Shown piece by piece: positions 8,535 to 14,200 of a stretch of 21,926 nt of DNA. Made by a program: the position numbers and the translations under genes. How positions within the stretch are numbered: position 1 is the stretch's first letter; every line of letters begins with the position of its first letter. The stretch is taken from positions 1-21,926 of the IMG/VR virus record IMGVR_UViG_3300042486_000362; one strand, 5' to 3'. The stretch comes from a virus. The notes under the pieces are model-generated. The model was given only the letters and a program-made list of their open reading frames with translations, did no database searches and was not told the origin of the DNA.

Positions 8535-8889
8535 TGTGTTCCATCTTTAACTCCAACGTAATGTTCTCTGTAAACGGAAGAAGAATCACTGGATTCACCT
8601 TTATCTTCGTTCCATCCTTTACAAACACTCCTATACGCTTTAACTTGCTTATGATGTTATTAATCGTAGGACTCGTGGAATTGTACTTGTTGCAGAAATC
8701 TTCTCTAATATTAGAATAAGAAATGTTTCCTCTTATAGCTGTAAATGCTACCAATTGTACCTCTCTCTGTGTCAACTTTAAATCATTAATCGTAGAGAGC
8801 ATACTGTAATATTTCTCAGCCATAGCATAATCATCCTCCACTTTACGTAAGAACTTCTGGACAATTATCTTCTTGCTACTAGTTTCCAT
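8527..8889 (-). CDS. Winged-helix DNA-binding regulator
   Basis: A 120-aa first gene of the leftward block. The core shows helix (LKLTQREVQLVAFTAIRGN, about residues 37-55), helix (SYSNIREDFCNKYN), then a recognition-like helix STSPTINNIISKLKRIGVF followed by a basic beta-wing (KDGTKIKVNP). This is a typical winged helix-turn-helix. The N-terminal 36 residues form a charged helix that could mediate dimers. It sits directly behind the divergent control region, where an inverted repeat overlaps its promoter candidate, so autoregulation or control of the early/late switch is an economical guess. Its stop codon is TAG, inside the HU/IHF-like gene. No family name is claimed. Confidence 0.75.
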   Translation of the reverse strand: METSSKKIIVQKFLRKVEDDYAMAEKYYSMLSTINDLKLTQREVQLVAFTAIRGNISYSNIREDFCNKYNSTSPTINNIISKLKRIGVFVKDGTKIKVNPVILLPFTENITLELKMEHNG

Positions 8890-8902
8890 ATTTAGTTTGT
8901 GG

Positions 8903-8933
8903 CAAATATATGTATAATGTTTGGAATATCAAT
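8903..8933 (-). promoter_or_regulatory. Bacteroidetes-type promoter candidate for late block
   Basis: On the minus strand, TATATTTG (8903-8910) matches the Bacteroidetes -7 consensus TAnnTTTG exactly. An upstream ATTG (8930-8933) lies 19 bases away, near the known TTTG spacing. It points at the ATG at 8889 and would leave a leader of only about 8 bases. It would let host RNA polymerase transcribe the leftward block. Confidence 0.5.
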
Positions 8934-8952
8934 GTCATAGTAAATATTCCAA
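8921..8952. promoter_or_regulatory. Operator-like inverted repeat
   Basis: A perfect 9-bp inverted repeat: TTGGAATAT at 8921-8929 and ATATTCCAA at 8944-8952, with a 14-base spacer. It encloses the -33 element of the leftward promoter candidate. Half-sites about two helical turns apart suit a dimeric regulator, and the winged-helix gene begins 32 bases away. That the repeat exists is certain; its binding protein is inference. Confidence 0.55.
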
Positions 8953-9126
8953 TGCTATATTATGCATTTATTTTTGTATATACAAGACAAACGTTAAATA
9001 ATAACAGATCAACTGTCAACTCCCTAATGATATAGTTAGAAAGATGTCTTGCCTTATACCTTATCCCTATACCAAAGTTCTTAGGGGATGATAGTTGTAA
9101 TAGTATCATATATAATGGATTTAGAT

Positions 9127-9147
9127 GGGCCCCCCCTTATCCCCCCC
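9127..9147 (-). other. G-quadruplex-capable tract (G7-ATAA-G7)
   Basis: The plus strand reads GGG, seven C, TTAT, seven C; the minus strand therefore carries G7-ATAA-G7. Each G7 can give two G3 runs, so the motif GGG-N1-GGG-N4-GGG-N1-GGG is satisfied. This stands out in an AT-rich genome and lies in the divergent control region. Confidence 0.55.
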
Positions 9148-9327
9148 AAATATCGAGAGAAATTTATTACTATCCAAATGTAAGAGTGGGGAGAAAATAA
9201 AATTTTTTTCCTAGGGCCCACCCCTATCGTGTGCATGAGAGGGAAGTCCACTTCCAACCAAGACCCCTCCCATAACTTGGCAGGTTGGGGTAGTCCCCCT
9301 GCTTTAACATTTAAACAATCAAAAACA

Positions 9328-9756
9328 ATGGCACTTAATTGGAAAAAATTAGAAGAGGTTCAAGGCAACATCAACTCAATCGGAACTTTGCAAGAACTAG
9401 CAGGACCAGGAGCAACTCTTCGTCTTAACAAAAACAGCTTGGAGAACAAAGCAACAGACGCTCCACGTCTTGTTGTTACAGTTATTAACAAGCAAGGTAT
9501 GGCTGATAGAGTATTGTGCTCTCCAGCAGTTAGTCGTGGCTTACGCGCTAAGACTATCAAGGTTGGTCAGTTGTTAGCTTTCCCTATCACTGAGCAAGTA
9601 ACTCGCACTGTTGATGAAGAGACAGGAGCTTACGTTACAATCAACGTTATCACGATGCCAGCATCAGAATCAATTGACATCAATGTTGATAACATTGTTG
9701 TTGAGGAGTTCAAAACACAAGGTGCTCTTAATCCTGAGGAGTTCTTAGTATTCTAA
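9328..9756 (+). CDS. Orphan protein, probably abundant; function unknown
   Basis: A 142-aa first gene of the rightward block. I start it at 9328 because the ATG follows an A/C-rich leader (AACAATCAAAAACA) and the protein then begins MALNWKKLEEVQGN; an in-frame ATG at 9229 would add 33 residues that read as translated leader. The sequence is strand-rich, with no cysteine cluster or membrane segment, and ends acidic (LNPEEFLVF). Codon choice (CGT, GGT, AAC) resembles the capsid gene, and it is flanked by GC-rich structured leader and hairpin sequences. This suggests a separately controlled, strongly expressed product. An OB-fold single-strand DNA-binding protein is one possibility, not demonstrated. 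Confidence 0.75.
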   Translation: MALNWKKLEEVQGNINSIGTLQELAGPGATLRLNKNSLENKATDAPRLVVTVINKQGMADRVLCSPAVSRGLRAKTIKVGQLLAFPITEQVTRTVDEETGAYVTINVITMPASESIDINVDNIVVEEFKTQGALNPEEFLVF

Positions 9757-9758
9757 TA

Positions 9759-9790
9759 GTAGTGTAGGGCCCTTCGGGGCTCTACATTAT
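9759..9790 (+). terminator. UUCG-loop hairpin after 142-aa gene
   Basis: A 14-bp stem (9759-9772 with 9777-9790, a few G-U pairs) closes on a TTCG loop flanked by CCC and GGG, giving the very stable cUUCGg tetraloop. It begins two bases after the stop codon. The downstream sequence is AT-rich but not a T run, so it may act as a terminator or as an mRNA 3'-end protector. Confidence 0.7.
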
Positions 9791-9795
9791 ATATA

Positions 9796-9823
9796 GGGTG
9801 GGAAAGAGTTTCATCAGGGTGGG
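9796..9823 (+). repeat. Paired GGGTGGG repeats
   Basis: AGGGTGGG occurs twice (9795-9802 and 9816-9823), separated by 13 bases. The four G3 tracts make a long-loop quadruplex motif on the plus strand. The rest of 9824-10032 is AT-rich, with only a weak TGATGC/GCATCA pairing (9852-9857 with 9906-9911) and no supported ORF. Confidence 0.5.
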
Positions 9824-10032
9824 TAGTCAAAAAGGAGCACATATACAAAAATGATGCAATATTAACATTGTCCCTTAGAGAGAAATAAACTTTTGGGATA
9901 AAATAGCATCAGAATATATATTATTTGTGTATGAAAGAGGTTACGTGGAGACAGTAATGGGTAATCTATGGTGTTTTAATAGGTGGTAGAATACAGTATT
10001 GAATAGAAATATATAGCAATAACATAAACAAT

Positions 10033-10221
10033 ATGACTAGAGAGTATATACAGAAACGTATTGATAAGATTAGTAAGAGATTACCTAAGCTTAAGGATAA
10101 CTATGATACATTATATTCTTCTCAATATAAACTAGAGAAAAATAGAAGAGCTCGTGTTGATCTTGTTATTAGTAGACATGAGAAGATGTTAGCTTATTAT
10201 GAATCTTTACTTATTGACTAA
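10033..10221 (+). CDS. Small basic coiled-coil-like protein
   Basis: A 62-aa protein, MTREYIQKRIDKISKRLPKL onward, not recognised. It is very rich in Lys, Arg and Tyr, with regularly spaced hydrophobics suggesting two helices or a short coiled coil, and no membrane segment. The ATG follows an A/C-rich leader (CAATAACATAAACAAT). It stands alone between two structured non-coding stretches. A basic helical protein of this size may bind nucleic acid or a host protein, but that is speculation. Confidence 0.65.
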   Translation: MTREYIQKRIDKISKRLPKLKDNYDTLYSSQYKLEKNRRARVDLVISRHEKMLAYYESLLID

Positions 10222-10249
10222 TGCATCATTCTATCTTCCCAAGGGATAG

Positions 10250-10357
10250 CAGATGAGTATGTTTGAGAGTTATAGAGAATGCATACATTGACTGGTGTTA
10301 GGTCATATAATGTATGTAGAACTTTATAAACTCTAAACGCACCCTCATACTCATCTG
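10250..10357. ncRNA. Candidate structured RNA: 108-base nested stem-loop
   Basis: Seen directly: a perfect 12-bp outer arm (CAGATGAGTATG 10250-10261 with CATACTCATCTG 10346-10357). Inside it lie AGAGTT/AACTCT, then CATACATT/AATGTATG (10282-10289 with 10309-10316), then TGAC/GTCA near the 9-base apex (10289-10292 with 10302-10305). The arms are correctly nested, so the element can form one long interrupted hairpin in RNA of either strand or a cruciform in DNA. No ORF with a convincing leader fits. It may be a regulatory RNA, a riboregulator leader or a processing site. Confidence 0.55.
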
Positions 10358-10537
10358 AATGCAGAGGGGATAATATCATAGAGTAAGAGGTTTTCCTCTT
10401 ATGATAGCATAGCATAAGTGCTGATGAAACAATGCTGGTTATGAGTTAACAACTAAACTCACACAACACATTGAGGTGTTGATCATTGTGCTCAGTTGAT
10501 AGATCTGGCTTATTAAAACTATCTATTTTTACATATC

Positions 10538-10559
10538 ATTCACACAATCAATTAAAGAC
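10538..10559 (+). promoter_or_regulatory. ATTCACA leader motif
   Basis: ATTCACA (10538-10544) lies 22 bases before the ATG, followed by an A/C-rich stretch without Shine-Dalgarno sequence. The same word occurs 22-26 bases before the starts at 11259, 14955 and 19490 (the 14955 copy is inside the preceding coding sequence). It may mark a phage promoter/transcription start or a translation-leader feature. Confidence 0.4.
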
Positions 10560-10754
10560 ATGGAGAATACATTTTTAACAGAAGAACAACAGCAAAGGCT
10601 ACTTGATCTTAATTGGTCAGTATTTCCTAATGGTGCATACATTATACTATACAATGATGAGATTTCTAATCGTGCATGGTATCTATTATGTAAACAATTA
10701 GGAGTATCGACTGAAGTAGAGTCAATTACAGTGCTATGTGCTGGAGTTCAATAA
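10560..10754 (+). CDS. Small hypothetical protein
   Basis: A 64-aa soluble protein, MENTFLTEEQQQRLLDLNWS onward, not recognised. It reads as an N-terminal helix, then a beta pair (NGAYIILYND) and a second helix with RAWYLLCKQLG, a compact alpha/beta layout. The leader is A/C-rich. The next gene's ATG is 19 bases downstream, so the two are probably co-transcribed. Confidence 0.65.
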   Translation: MENTFLTEEQQQRLLDLNWSVFPNGAYIILYNDEISNRAWYLLCKQLGVSTEVESITVLCAGVQ

Positions 10755-10773
10755 CAATTTAAACACACACATT

Positions 10774-11001
10774 ATGAGAAGCATGAAAGGTATTATTCCT
10801 ACAGAAGCTGAGAAGCGTGATAGGAAGTTATTGGTTGGAAGCTATATAATTATAATAGTTTCTATGGCTGTACAGATATTCTGTATAACTAGTTGGTACA
10901 CGGATCCTCAACACACTGAGGCATACTGTGCTGTATTTGTATTTGCATCTCTTACAGGTGCATTTGGTGTATTATCTTACGATAGTCATAAGAACAAATA
11001 A
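10774..11001 (+). CDS. Two-helix membrane protein
   Basis: A 75-aa protein with two predicted membrane spans, residues about 19-40 (VGSYIIIIVSMAVQIFCI) and 50-68 (AYCAVFVFASLTGAFGVL), joined by a short polar loop. The N-terminus is basic (EAEKRDRKLL). The start at 10774 is preferred to an in-frame ATG at 10738 because it follows the leader AATTTAAACACACACATT, and the upstream ATG lies inside the previous gene. Likely an inner-membrane microprotein; superinfection exclusion or host takeover are possible roles. Confidence 0.65.
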   Translation: MRSMKGIIPTEAEKRDRKLLVGSYIIIIVSMAVQIFCITSWYTDPQHTEAYCAVFVFASLTGAFGVLSYDSHKNK

Positions 11002-11010
11002 TATAGCATT

Positions 11011-11169
11011 ATGAGAAATATTGAGTTGTTTACATGGAGATTATTGTGTGTGATGATGATAGCAAACTTTACATGGATGGCCTACATCGGTCATTCATGG
11101 AGTGCTATTATATCAGGCATATTGGCATTAGTATTCGCTAGAATAGTTGTGCTTACAGATAAGGGTTAG
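11011..11169 (+). CDS. Two-helix membrane microprotein
   Basis: A 52-aa ORF beginning MRNIELFTWRLLCVMMIANF and ending at a TAG stop. It has two hydrophobic segments (about residues 9-27 and 31-49) with a Gly-His-Ser turn between them. It starts nine bases after the preceding membrane-protein gene, so the two may work together or be diverged duplicates in architecture. Not recognised. Same orientation and leader style as its neighbours. Confidence 0.55.
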   Translation: MRNIELFTWRLLCVMMIANFTWMAYIGHSWSAIISGILALVFARIVVLTDKG

Positions 11170-11190
11170 AAGTTAGAACAGAGGTGTTAC

Positions 11191-11258
11191 ATAAAGGGCT
11201 AGACTTATAGACTAGCTCTTTATCTTAATCTATTTATTCACACTTAAATAACACAATC
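11191..11258 (+). promoter_or_regulatory. Hairpin plus ATTCACA leader
   Basis: A 12-bp stem with one G-U pair (11191-11202 with 11212-11223, nine-base loop) is followed by TATTTATTCACA (11231-11242) and an A/C-rich leader ending at the ATG at 11259. The hairpin could end transcription from upstream and the motif could start it again; the same arrangement recurs before 19490. Confidence 0.5.
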
Positions 11259-11399
11259 ATGAAAAAGGTTAAGTTACTACCAACACAGTACTATGAGTTC
11301 GTGCAGATAGCGAAGTTCACATTCACCACATTAGGTGTAACACGTGGCTTCATTATTGTTGAGGCTAACATAGAGCTGTTGAAACAAATCGGTTACTAA
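11259..11399 (+). CDS. Small hypothetical protein
   Basis: A 46-aa ORF, MKKVKLLPTQYYEFVQIAKF onward, with a well-formed A/C leader and a stop that shares a base with the next start (TAATG). Basic N-terminus, mixed hydrophobic middle, no clear membrane span. Not recognised; reality is supported by the leader and the coupling. Confidence 0.55.
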   Translation: MKKVKLLPTQYYEFVQIAKFTFTTLGVTRGFIIVEANIELLKQIGY

Positions 11400-11647
11400 T
11401 GGAAACAGAACGTGAAGTAATGAAGTATTTCATTATGGCAATTGCAGCAGCTCTACTAATAGGTGGGGCTGTTGTAAAAGCTATTAATGAGATAGATAGT
11501 GACATGAAGTACACTATCAAGACAGAGCATGGGACTTATCACACTAATCAGTTTAGAATATGTGGTAGGGGCATCGCCTTTGATACCAAAGGTGAAAAAG
11601 TAATAGTATTAGGTAATTTTAACATCATATCAAACTTAGACAAATGA
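11399..11647 (+). CDS. Membrane-anchored small protein
   Basis: An 82-aa protein with one N-terminal hydrophobic segment (about residues 9-28, YFIMAIAAALLIGGAVVKAI) followed by a polar, strand-rich domain of about 50 residues (YTIKTEHGTYHTNQFRICGR). The charge pattern (acidic before, basic after) leaves topology open; an uncleaved anchor or signal sequence is possible. There is no lipobox. Its start overlaps the preceding stop and its end overlaps the next start by four bases. Not recognised. Confidence 0.65.
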   Translation: METEREVMKYFIMAIAAALLIGGAVVKAINEIDSDMKYTIKTEHGTYHTNQFRICGRGIAFDTKGEKVIVLGNFNIISNLDK

Positions 11648-11850
11648 CAAAGAGAGCATTTCATAGGACTCGATATTGCACAGTGTTATCAGAGAAACAA
11701 TTAGAAGAGGCTAAAAAGTCTTATTCTAATGGTAATGATACACAAATTACTGTTGTATTTCAACAGAATATCAATGATCAAAAGACAAAACCATTCTATA
11801 AGACTCTAAGTACATGGAATGTTTATTATTCAGAGTTAAATTTCGTATAA
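11644..11850 (+). CDS. Small basic hypothetical protein
   Basis: A 68-aa soluble, basic protein (MTKRAFHRTRYCTVLSEKQL onward) with an apparent helix (EEAKKSYSNGND) between strand-like segments. The ATGA overlap with the upstream membrane gene suggests coupled translation. Not recognised. Confidence 0.65.
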   Translation: MTKRAFHRTRYCTVLSEKQLEEAKKSYSNGNDTQITVVFQQNINDQKTKPFYKTLSTWNVYYSELNFV

Positions 11851-11851
11851 C

Positions 11852-12238
11852 ATGAGAACACAAGCACAAGAGCTAGTAAAACTAGCAAAAGCATTAAAAG
11901 TAGAAATACAAAAGCAAGAGTATTTCGACAGTAGAGTACAAATCAATGATCATGTAGACGTATATGCTAATGATGTAAAGGATTATATTCATGTACAGTT
12001 TAATAGACATGGTAAACCAGTTGACATTACTATTCATGATTATAATGAAGTACATTATACTGAGTCGTTAAGTATTGATTTATCAATCATTGATCATGAG
12101 CTAGATAAGATTGTTCAACGTAGCAAGACTGTTGTTGATGAGTTCATTGACATCTTTGCTAATAGAAGTGAAGAGATCAAACAGCAAAAGATTAGAGACC
12201 TAGAAGCAGAGATAGCTAAACTTAGAGGAGATATATAA
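11852..12238 (+). CDS. Hypothetical protein with C-terminal coiled coil
   Basis: A 128-aa soluble protein, not recognised. An N-terminal helix (AQELVKLAKALKVEIQKQEY) leads into a beta-rich centre (residues about 28-75, with VDVYANDVKDYIHVQFNRHG), then a long helical tail, of which residues about 100-126 look like a short coiled coil (IKQQKIRDLEAEIAKLRGDI). Such a layout suggests an oligomer. The TAATG junction couples it to the next gene. Confidence 0.7.
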   Translation: MRTQAQELVKLAKALKVEIQKQEYFDSRVQINDHVDVYANDVKDYIHVQFNRHGKPVDITIHDYNEVHYTESLSIDLSIIDHELDKIVQRSKTVVDEFIDIFANRSEEIKQQKIRDLEAEIAKLRGDI

Positions 12239-12720
12239 TGTATCAATTAGCCAAATTAGTTTTAATTAACTACCAGCCCAAGGAATTGGAAGAAGATATG
12301 ATGTTCGCCATGGATGTGCAATTACGCACATTCGATGGTGATTATTCATACTTGCATGTACACACGCTTGACAAAGTGCCACATGATCAGGATAAATACA
12401 TTCGTGAGAATGGTTTTCCTGTACACATGTACATCATTGCTCAAGAACAGACTAATCCAGATATGCCAGAAAGAATACTAGCAGCACATGACCAAATTGG
12501 TTTTTGGGATTATGGTGTTGATGATGAGCTTTTACACATGATGGACATTAATCATATCAATGACATCCTAATGAATGATGGATATGTTATGATAGATGCT
12601 GATGAAGATGGTGATCCTATTCTTGAAGAAGGTTATGTAACACTTTGTGCACACATGGGTGAAGATGATGAAGAATGGGTTCAAACTTGGGGAGAAAACT
12701 TAGAGCCATGGGAAGATTAA
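12238..12720 (+). CDS. Acidic hypothetical protein
   Basis: A 160-aa, strongly acidic, soluble protein, not recognised. It is rich in Asp, Glu, His, Met and Trp, with a repeated-looking DDELLHMMDINHINDI segment and a very acidic C-terminal third (DADEDGDPILEEGYV, MGEDDEEWVQTWGENLEPWED). High negative charge is compatible with a DNA-mimic or an inhibitor of a DNA-binding host protein, but that is conjecture. It overlaps the next gene by 13 bases. Confidence 0.7.
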   Translation: MYQLAKLVLINYQPKELEEDMMFAMDVQLRTFDGDYSYLHVHTLDKVPHDQDKYIRENGFPVHMYIIAQEQTNPDMPERILAAHDQIGFWDYGVDDELLHMMDINHINDILMNDGYVMIDADEDGDPILEEGYVTLCAHMGEDDEEWVQTWGENLEPWED

Positions 12721-13250
12721 AGAAAACATATCTAGATGCTACTAACAAGCATGTTGTGTTAGACTTCTTATTAGAGAAGTACAAGTTTGAGAATATTGTA
12801 GGACTAGCTGGTCCTGACATCAATGAATATCTAGAAAAGAGAATGTCACACGGATACAAGAACTTTCAGATATTCGAGAACGATGCAACAACAGCAGTCA
12901 CACAATTACTCACACTTAAGAAAGTACCTATTAACTTAGTCTATGGTGATATACTAGAAGCTGATGCTGATAAACCTAATACATTGTATGATCTTGACTT
13001 TTGTGCGTCTGTTAGATATTTAACAGACCACATAGCCAAGTTTAAGAACAATTTCATTATGACATTCAGCACCAGAGTTGGTGTACAAGAGACTATTGAC
13101 ACATTCTTTGAAGCAAGGAATGAAACTATTGTGCGGACGAAGGAGTTTGCTGATCCTATTGAGCACACTATATTTACAACAAAAAAAGGAAAGTATTTAT
13201 TCACAAAGTATTTCGACACATCAGCAATGTGTTGTTTTGCAAAAATCTAA
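12708..13250 (+). CDS. Rossmann-like, possible class I methyltransferase
   Basis: A 180-aa protein whose motif spacing resembles a class I SAM-dependent methyltransferase: NIVGLAGPDINEYLE (about 29-43) as motif I, QIFENDA (54-60) as the acidic end of strand 2, NLVYGDIL (76-83) as motif III, YDLDFCAS (94-101) in the motif IV position and NFIMTFSTR (115-123) as strand 5. The usual GxGxG and (D/N)PPY are altered, so activity is uncertain. The start at 12708 gives a 13-base overlap with the upstream gene; an ATG at 12675 would add 11 residues. Possible roles are modification of nucleic acid or of nucleotides, or a non-catalytic relic of the fold. Confidence 0.55.
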   Translation: MGRLKKTYLDATNKHVVLDFLLEKYKFENIVGLAGPDINEYLEKRMSHGYKNFQIFENDATTAVTQLLTLKKVPINLVYGDILEADADKPNTLYDLDFCASVRYLTDHIAKFKNNFIMTFSTRVGVQETIDTFFEARNETIVRTKEFADPIEHTIFTTKKGKYLFTKYFDTSAMCCFAKI

Positions 13251-13256
13251 CAAATC

Positions 13257-13589
13257 ATGAAAAAGACAAAATCAGTTGAGTTTTACACACCAGAACAATT
13301 AGATACACTAACAACTGCTATCAAGAATAAGCAGTATGGTACACTTGCTGCGTTATCACGCTATTACGCAAAGCTATGGAATAGAACTCCAAAGGCTATT
13401 GCTCAAAAGATATACGCTATCTCTGTTGTATTAAAGGGTAAAGAGCCTGTGAAATATAAGGCTAAAACTAAACCAGCAGCTATTGCTGTACAACCAGAGG
13501 TTGGAGTAGAATTACCAAAGGGAATGACATTTGAGGGAACACCTAAGAAAGTGATATTGTACAAAGATCACTTCCGTGTCTATTTGTAG
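13257..13589 (+). CDS. Possible Myb/HTH-like DNA-binding protein
   Basis: A 110-aa, strongly basic protein. Residues about 9-62 (from TPEQLDTLTTAIKN to KAIAQKIYAISVVLKGK) read as three helices, with the last in the position of a recognition helix (NRTPKAIAQKIYAI). This resembles Myb/SANT-like or trihelix folds that appear in small phage proteins. A Lys/Ala/Pro linker (65-85) and a strand-rich tail follow. Leader ATCTAACAAATC is A/C-rich and the stop is TAG. DNA binding is inferred from charge and helix layout only. Confidence 0.55.
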   Translation: MKKTKSVEFYTPEQLDTLTTAIKNKQYGTLAALSRYYAKLWNRTPKAIAQKIYAISVVLKGKEPVKYKAKTKPAAIAVQPEVGVELPKGMTFEGTPKKVILYKDHFRVYL

Positions 13590-13591
13590 AA

Positions 13592-13888
13592 ATGGCTAGG
13601 ACAGTAAGATCTGCAATAGTAAAGTATCTCAAAGAGGAAAAGATTCCCTTTAGAACAGTAAATGATAAGAACATCCTAGTGATGAGAGCCAACTCTAGAT
13701 ACCACTATTGTGTAGTGGAATTCTTTGATATGCCTCAAGATTGGTACAGTAGACAACAGTATTTCAAGTTCAAACGTATCTATCCAGGACAAACTGGCAA
13801 GAGTATTATAATTAAACTAAATGAATATTTGTATGAAAACACGTGTAGGGAAGTTGATCAGAGTGGAGAATCCACGTCAGTTGAGTAA
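13592..13888 (+). CDS. Hypothetical basic protein
   Basis: A 98-aa protein starting two bases after the preceding TAG stop. The sequence alternates helix and strand (RSAIVKYLKEEKIPFRTVND, then HYCVVEFFDMP), with an aromatic, basic centre containing YFKFKRIYPGQTGKSIIIKL. GQTGKS recalls a phosphate-binding loop, but the context is short and lacks a Walker B, so I do not call an ATPase. The last 56 bases overlap the next gene in another frame. Not recognised. Confidence 0.65.
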   Translation: MARTVRSAIVKYLKEEKIPFRTVNDKNILVMRANSRYHYCVVEFFDMPQDWYSRQQYFKFKRIYPGQTGKSIIIKLNEYLYENTCREVDQSGESTSVE

Positions 13889-14045
13889 TAAGAACCATGA
13901 GTATCGTGGTGTTATTCTGAAAGAGAATGGTATTGCATTACCTTATGTATTCACGGACACAGAGCTAGAAGTAGCCTATGCTCGTTATAATAAGTTTATG
14001 GACACTATTCTAAAGCAGAGTTTAATATCTAAAATTGTAGACTAA
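13833..14045 (+). CDS. Small hypothetical phage protein
   Basis: A 70-aa protein (MKTRVGKLIRVENPRQLSNK onward) with NHEYRGVILKENG then a pattern of the form FTDTELEVAYARYNKF, a beta-hairpin plus helix layout common among small uncharacterised phage proteins. Because the N-terminal part looks as coherent as the rest, I accept the overlap of 56 bases with the upstream gene; an in-frame ATG at 13821 would add four residues. The TAATG junction couples it to the membrane gene downstream. Confidence 0.6.
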   Translation: MKTRVGKLIRVENPRQLSNKNHEYRGVILKENGIALPYVFTDTELEVAYARYNKFMDTILKQSLISKIVD

Positions 14046-14200
14046 TGAACAGAGGTGACAAAGAGCTCGCAAAGCTTATATCTGTTATTATATCAGGGTT
14101 ACTGCTTATGGCGGTAATCCTGTTTATAAGTTTTAGCACATACATGTATGTTAAACATCCTGAAGTGGGTAAAAATGTACAGTTTAAAATAGGAAAATAA
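14045..14200 (+). CDS. Single-span membrane microprotein
   Basis: A 51-aa ORF (MNRGDKELAKLISVIISGLL onward) with a basic, charged N-terminus, one long hydrophobic helix (about residues 11-35) and a basic C-terminal tail. Both its start and its stop share bases with neighbouring genes (TAATG on each side), good support for a real coding sequence. The layout resembles phage holin-like or exclusion microproteins, but one span alone does not identify it. Confidence 0.6.
   Translation: MNRGDKELAKLISVIISGLLLMAVILFISFSTYMYVKHPEVGKNVQFKIGK

Larger units (their letters stand above)
8890..9327. other. Divergent intergenic control region
   Basis: 438 bases without a supported gene, separating the leftward and rightward blocks. 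Besides the promoter and operator candidates it holds several hairpins: ATCCC/GGGAT near 9063-9090, TGATA/TATCA near 9089-9107, GGAGAAAA/TTTTTTCC (9190-9211) and GTGGG/CCCAC (9186-9190 with 9217-9221). There is also a TGGGCCC/GGGCCCA pair (9126-9132 with 9214-9220) and two small GC-rich hairpins around 9241-9300. The last 25 bases before the ATG at 9328 are A/C-rich and unpaired, a usual Bacteroidetes translation leader. The structured part may be the 5' leader of the 142-aa gene. Confidence 0.6.
10222..10559. other. Structured intergenic region with several hairpins
   Basis: 338 bases with no gene I can support. After the 108-base stem-loop there is a second hairpin at 10374-10406 (TATCA, bulge, TAAGAGG, TTTT loop, CCTCTTA, TGATA) and a third at 10464-10481 (CAACAC/GTGTTG, loop ATTGAG). 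The stretch then becomes T-rich and ends in an A/C-rich leader for the gene at 10560. I see no tRNA cloverleaf. Confidence 0.6.

Noticed and set aside
8969-8976. TATTTTTG on the plus strand as early promoter
   Set aside because: Matches TAnnTTTG but lies over 350 bases from the first rightward gene and lacks an upstream -33 element.
9229-9327. 33-residue N-terminal extension of the 142-aa gene
   Set aside because: Translated sequence is Pro/Ser/Gly-rich and reads as leader with GC-rich hairpins; the ATG at 9328 has the typical A/C leader.
10218-10415. 65-codon open frame on the minus strand
   Set aside because: It coincides with the nested hairpin, has no leader resembling other genes and low-complexity-free but incoherent protein; better explained by the structured region.
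9808-10430. 10-bp inverted repeat GTTTCATCAG (9808-9817) with CTGATGAAAC (10421-10430)
   Set aside because: A 10-bp match over 600 bases is expected by chance in a window of this size and encloses a gene without other symmetry.
13592-13888. GQTGKS as Walker A of an ATPase
   Set aside because: Lacks the full GxxxxGK(S/T) context with preceding strand and any Walker B in a 98-aa protein.
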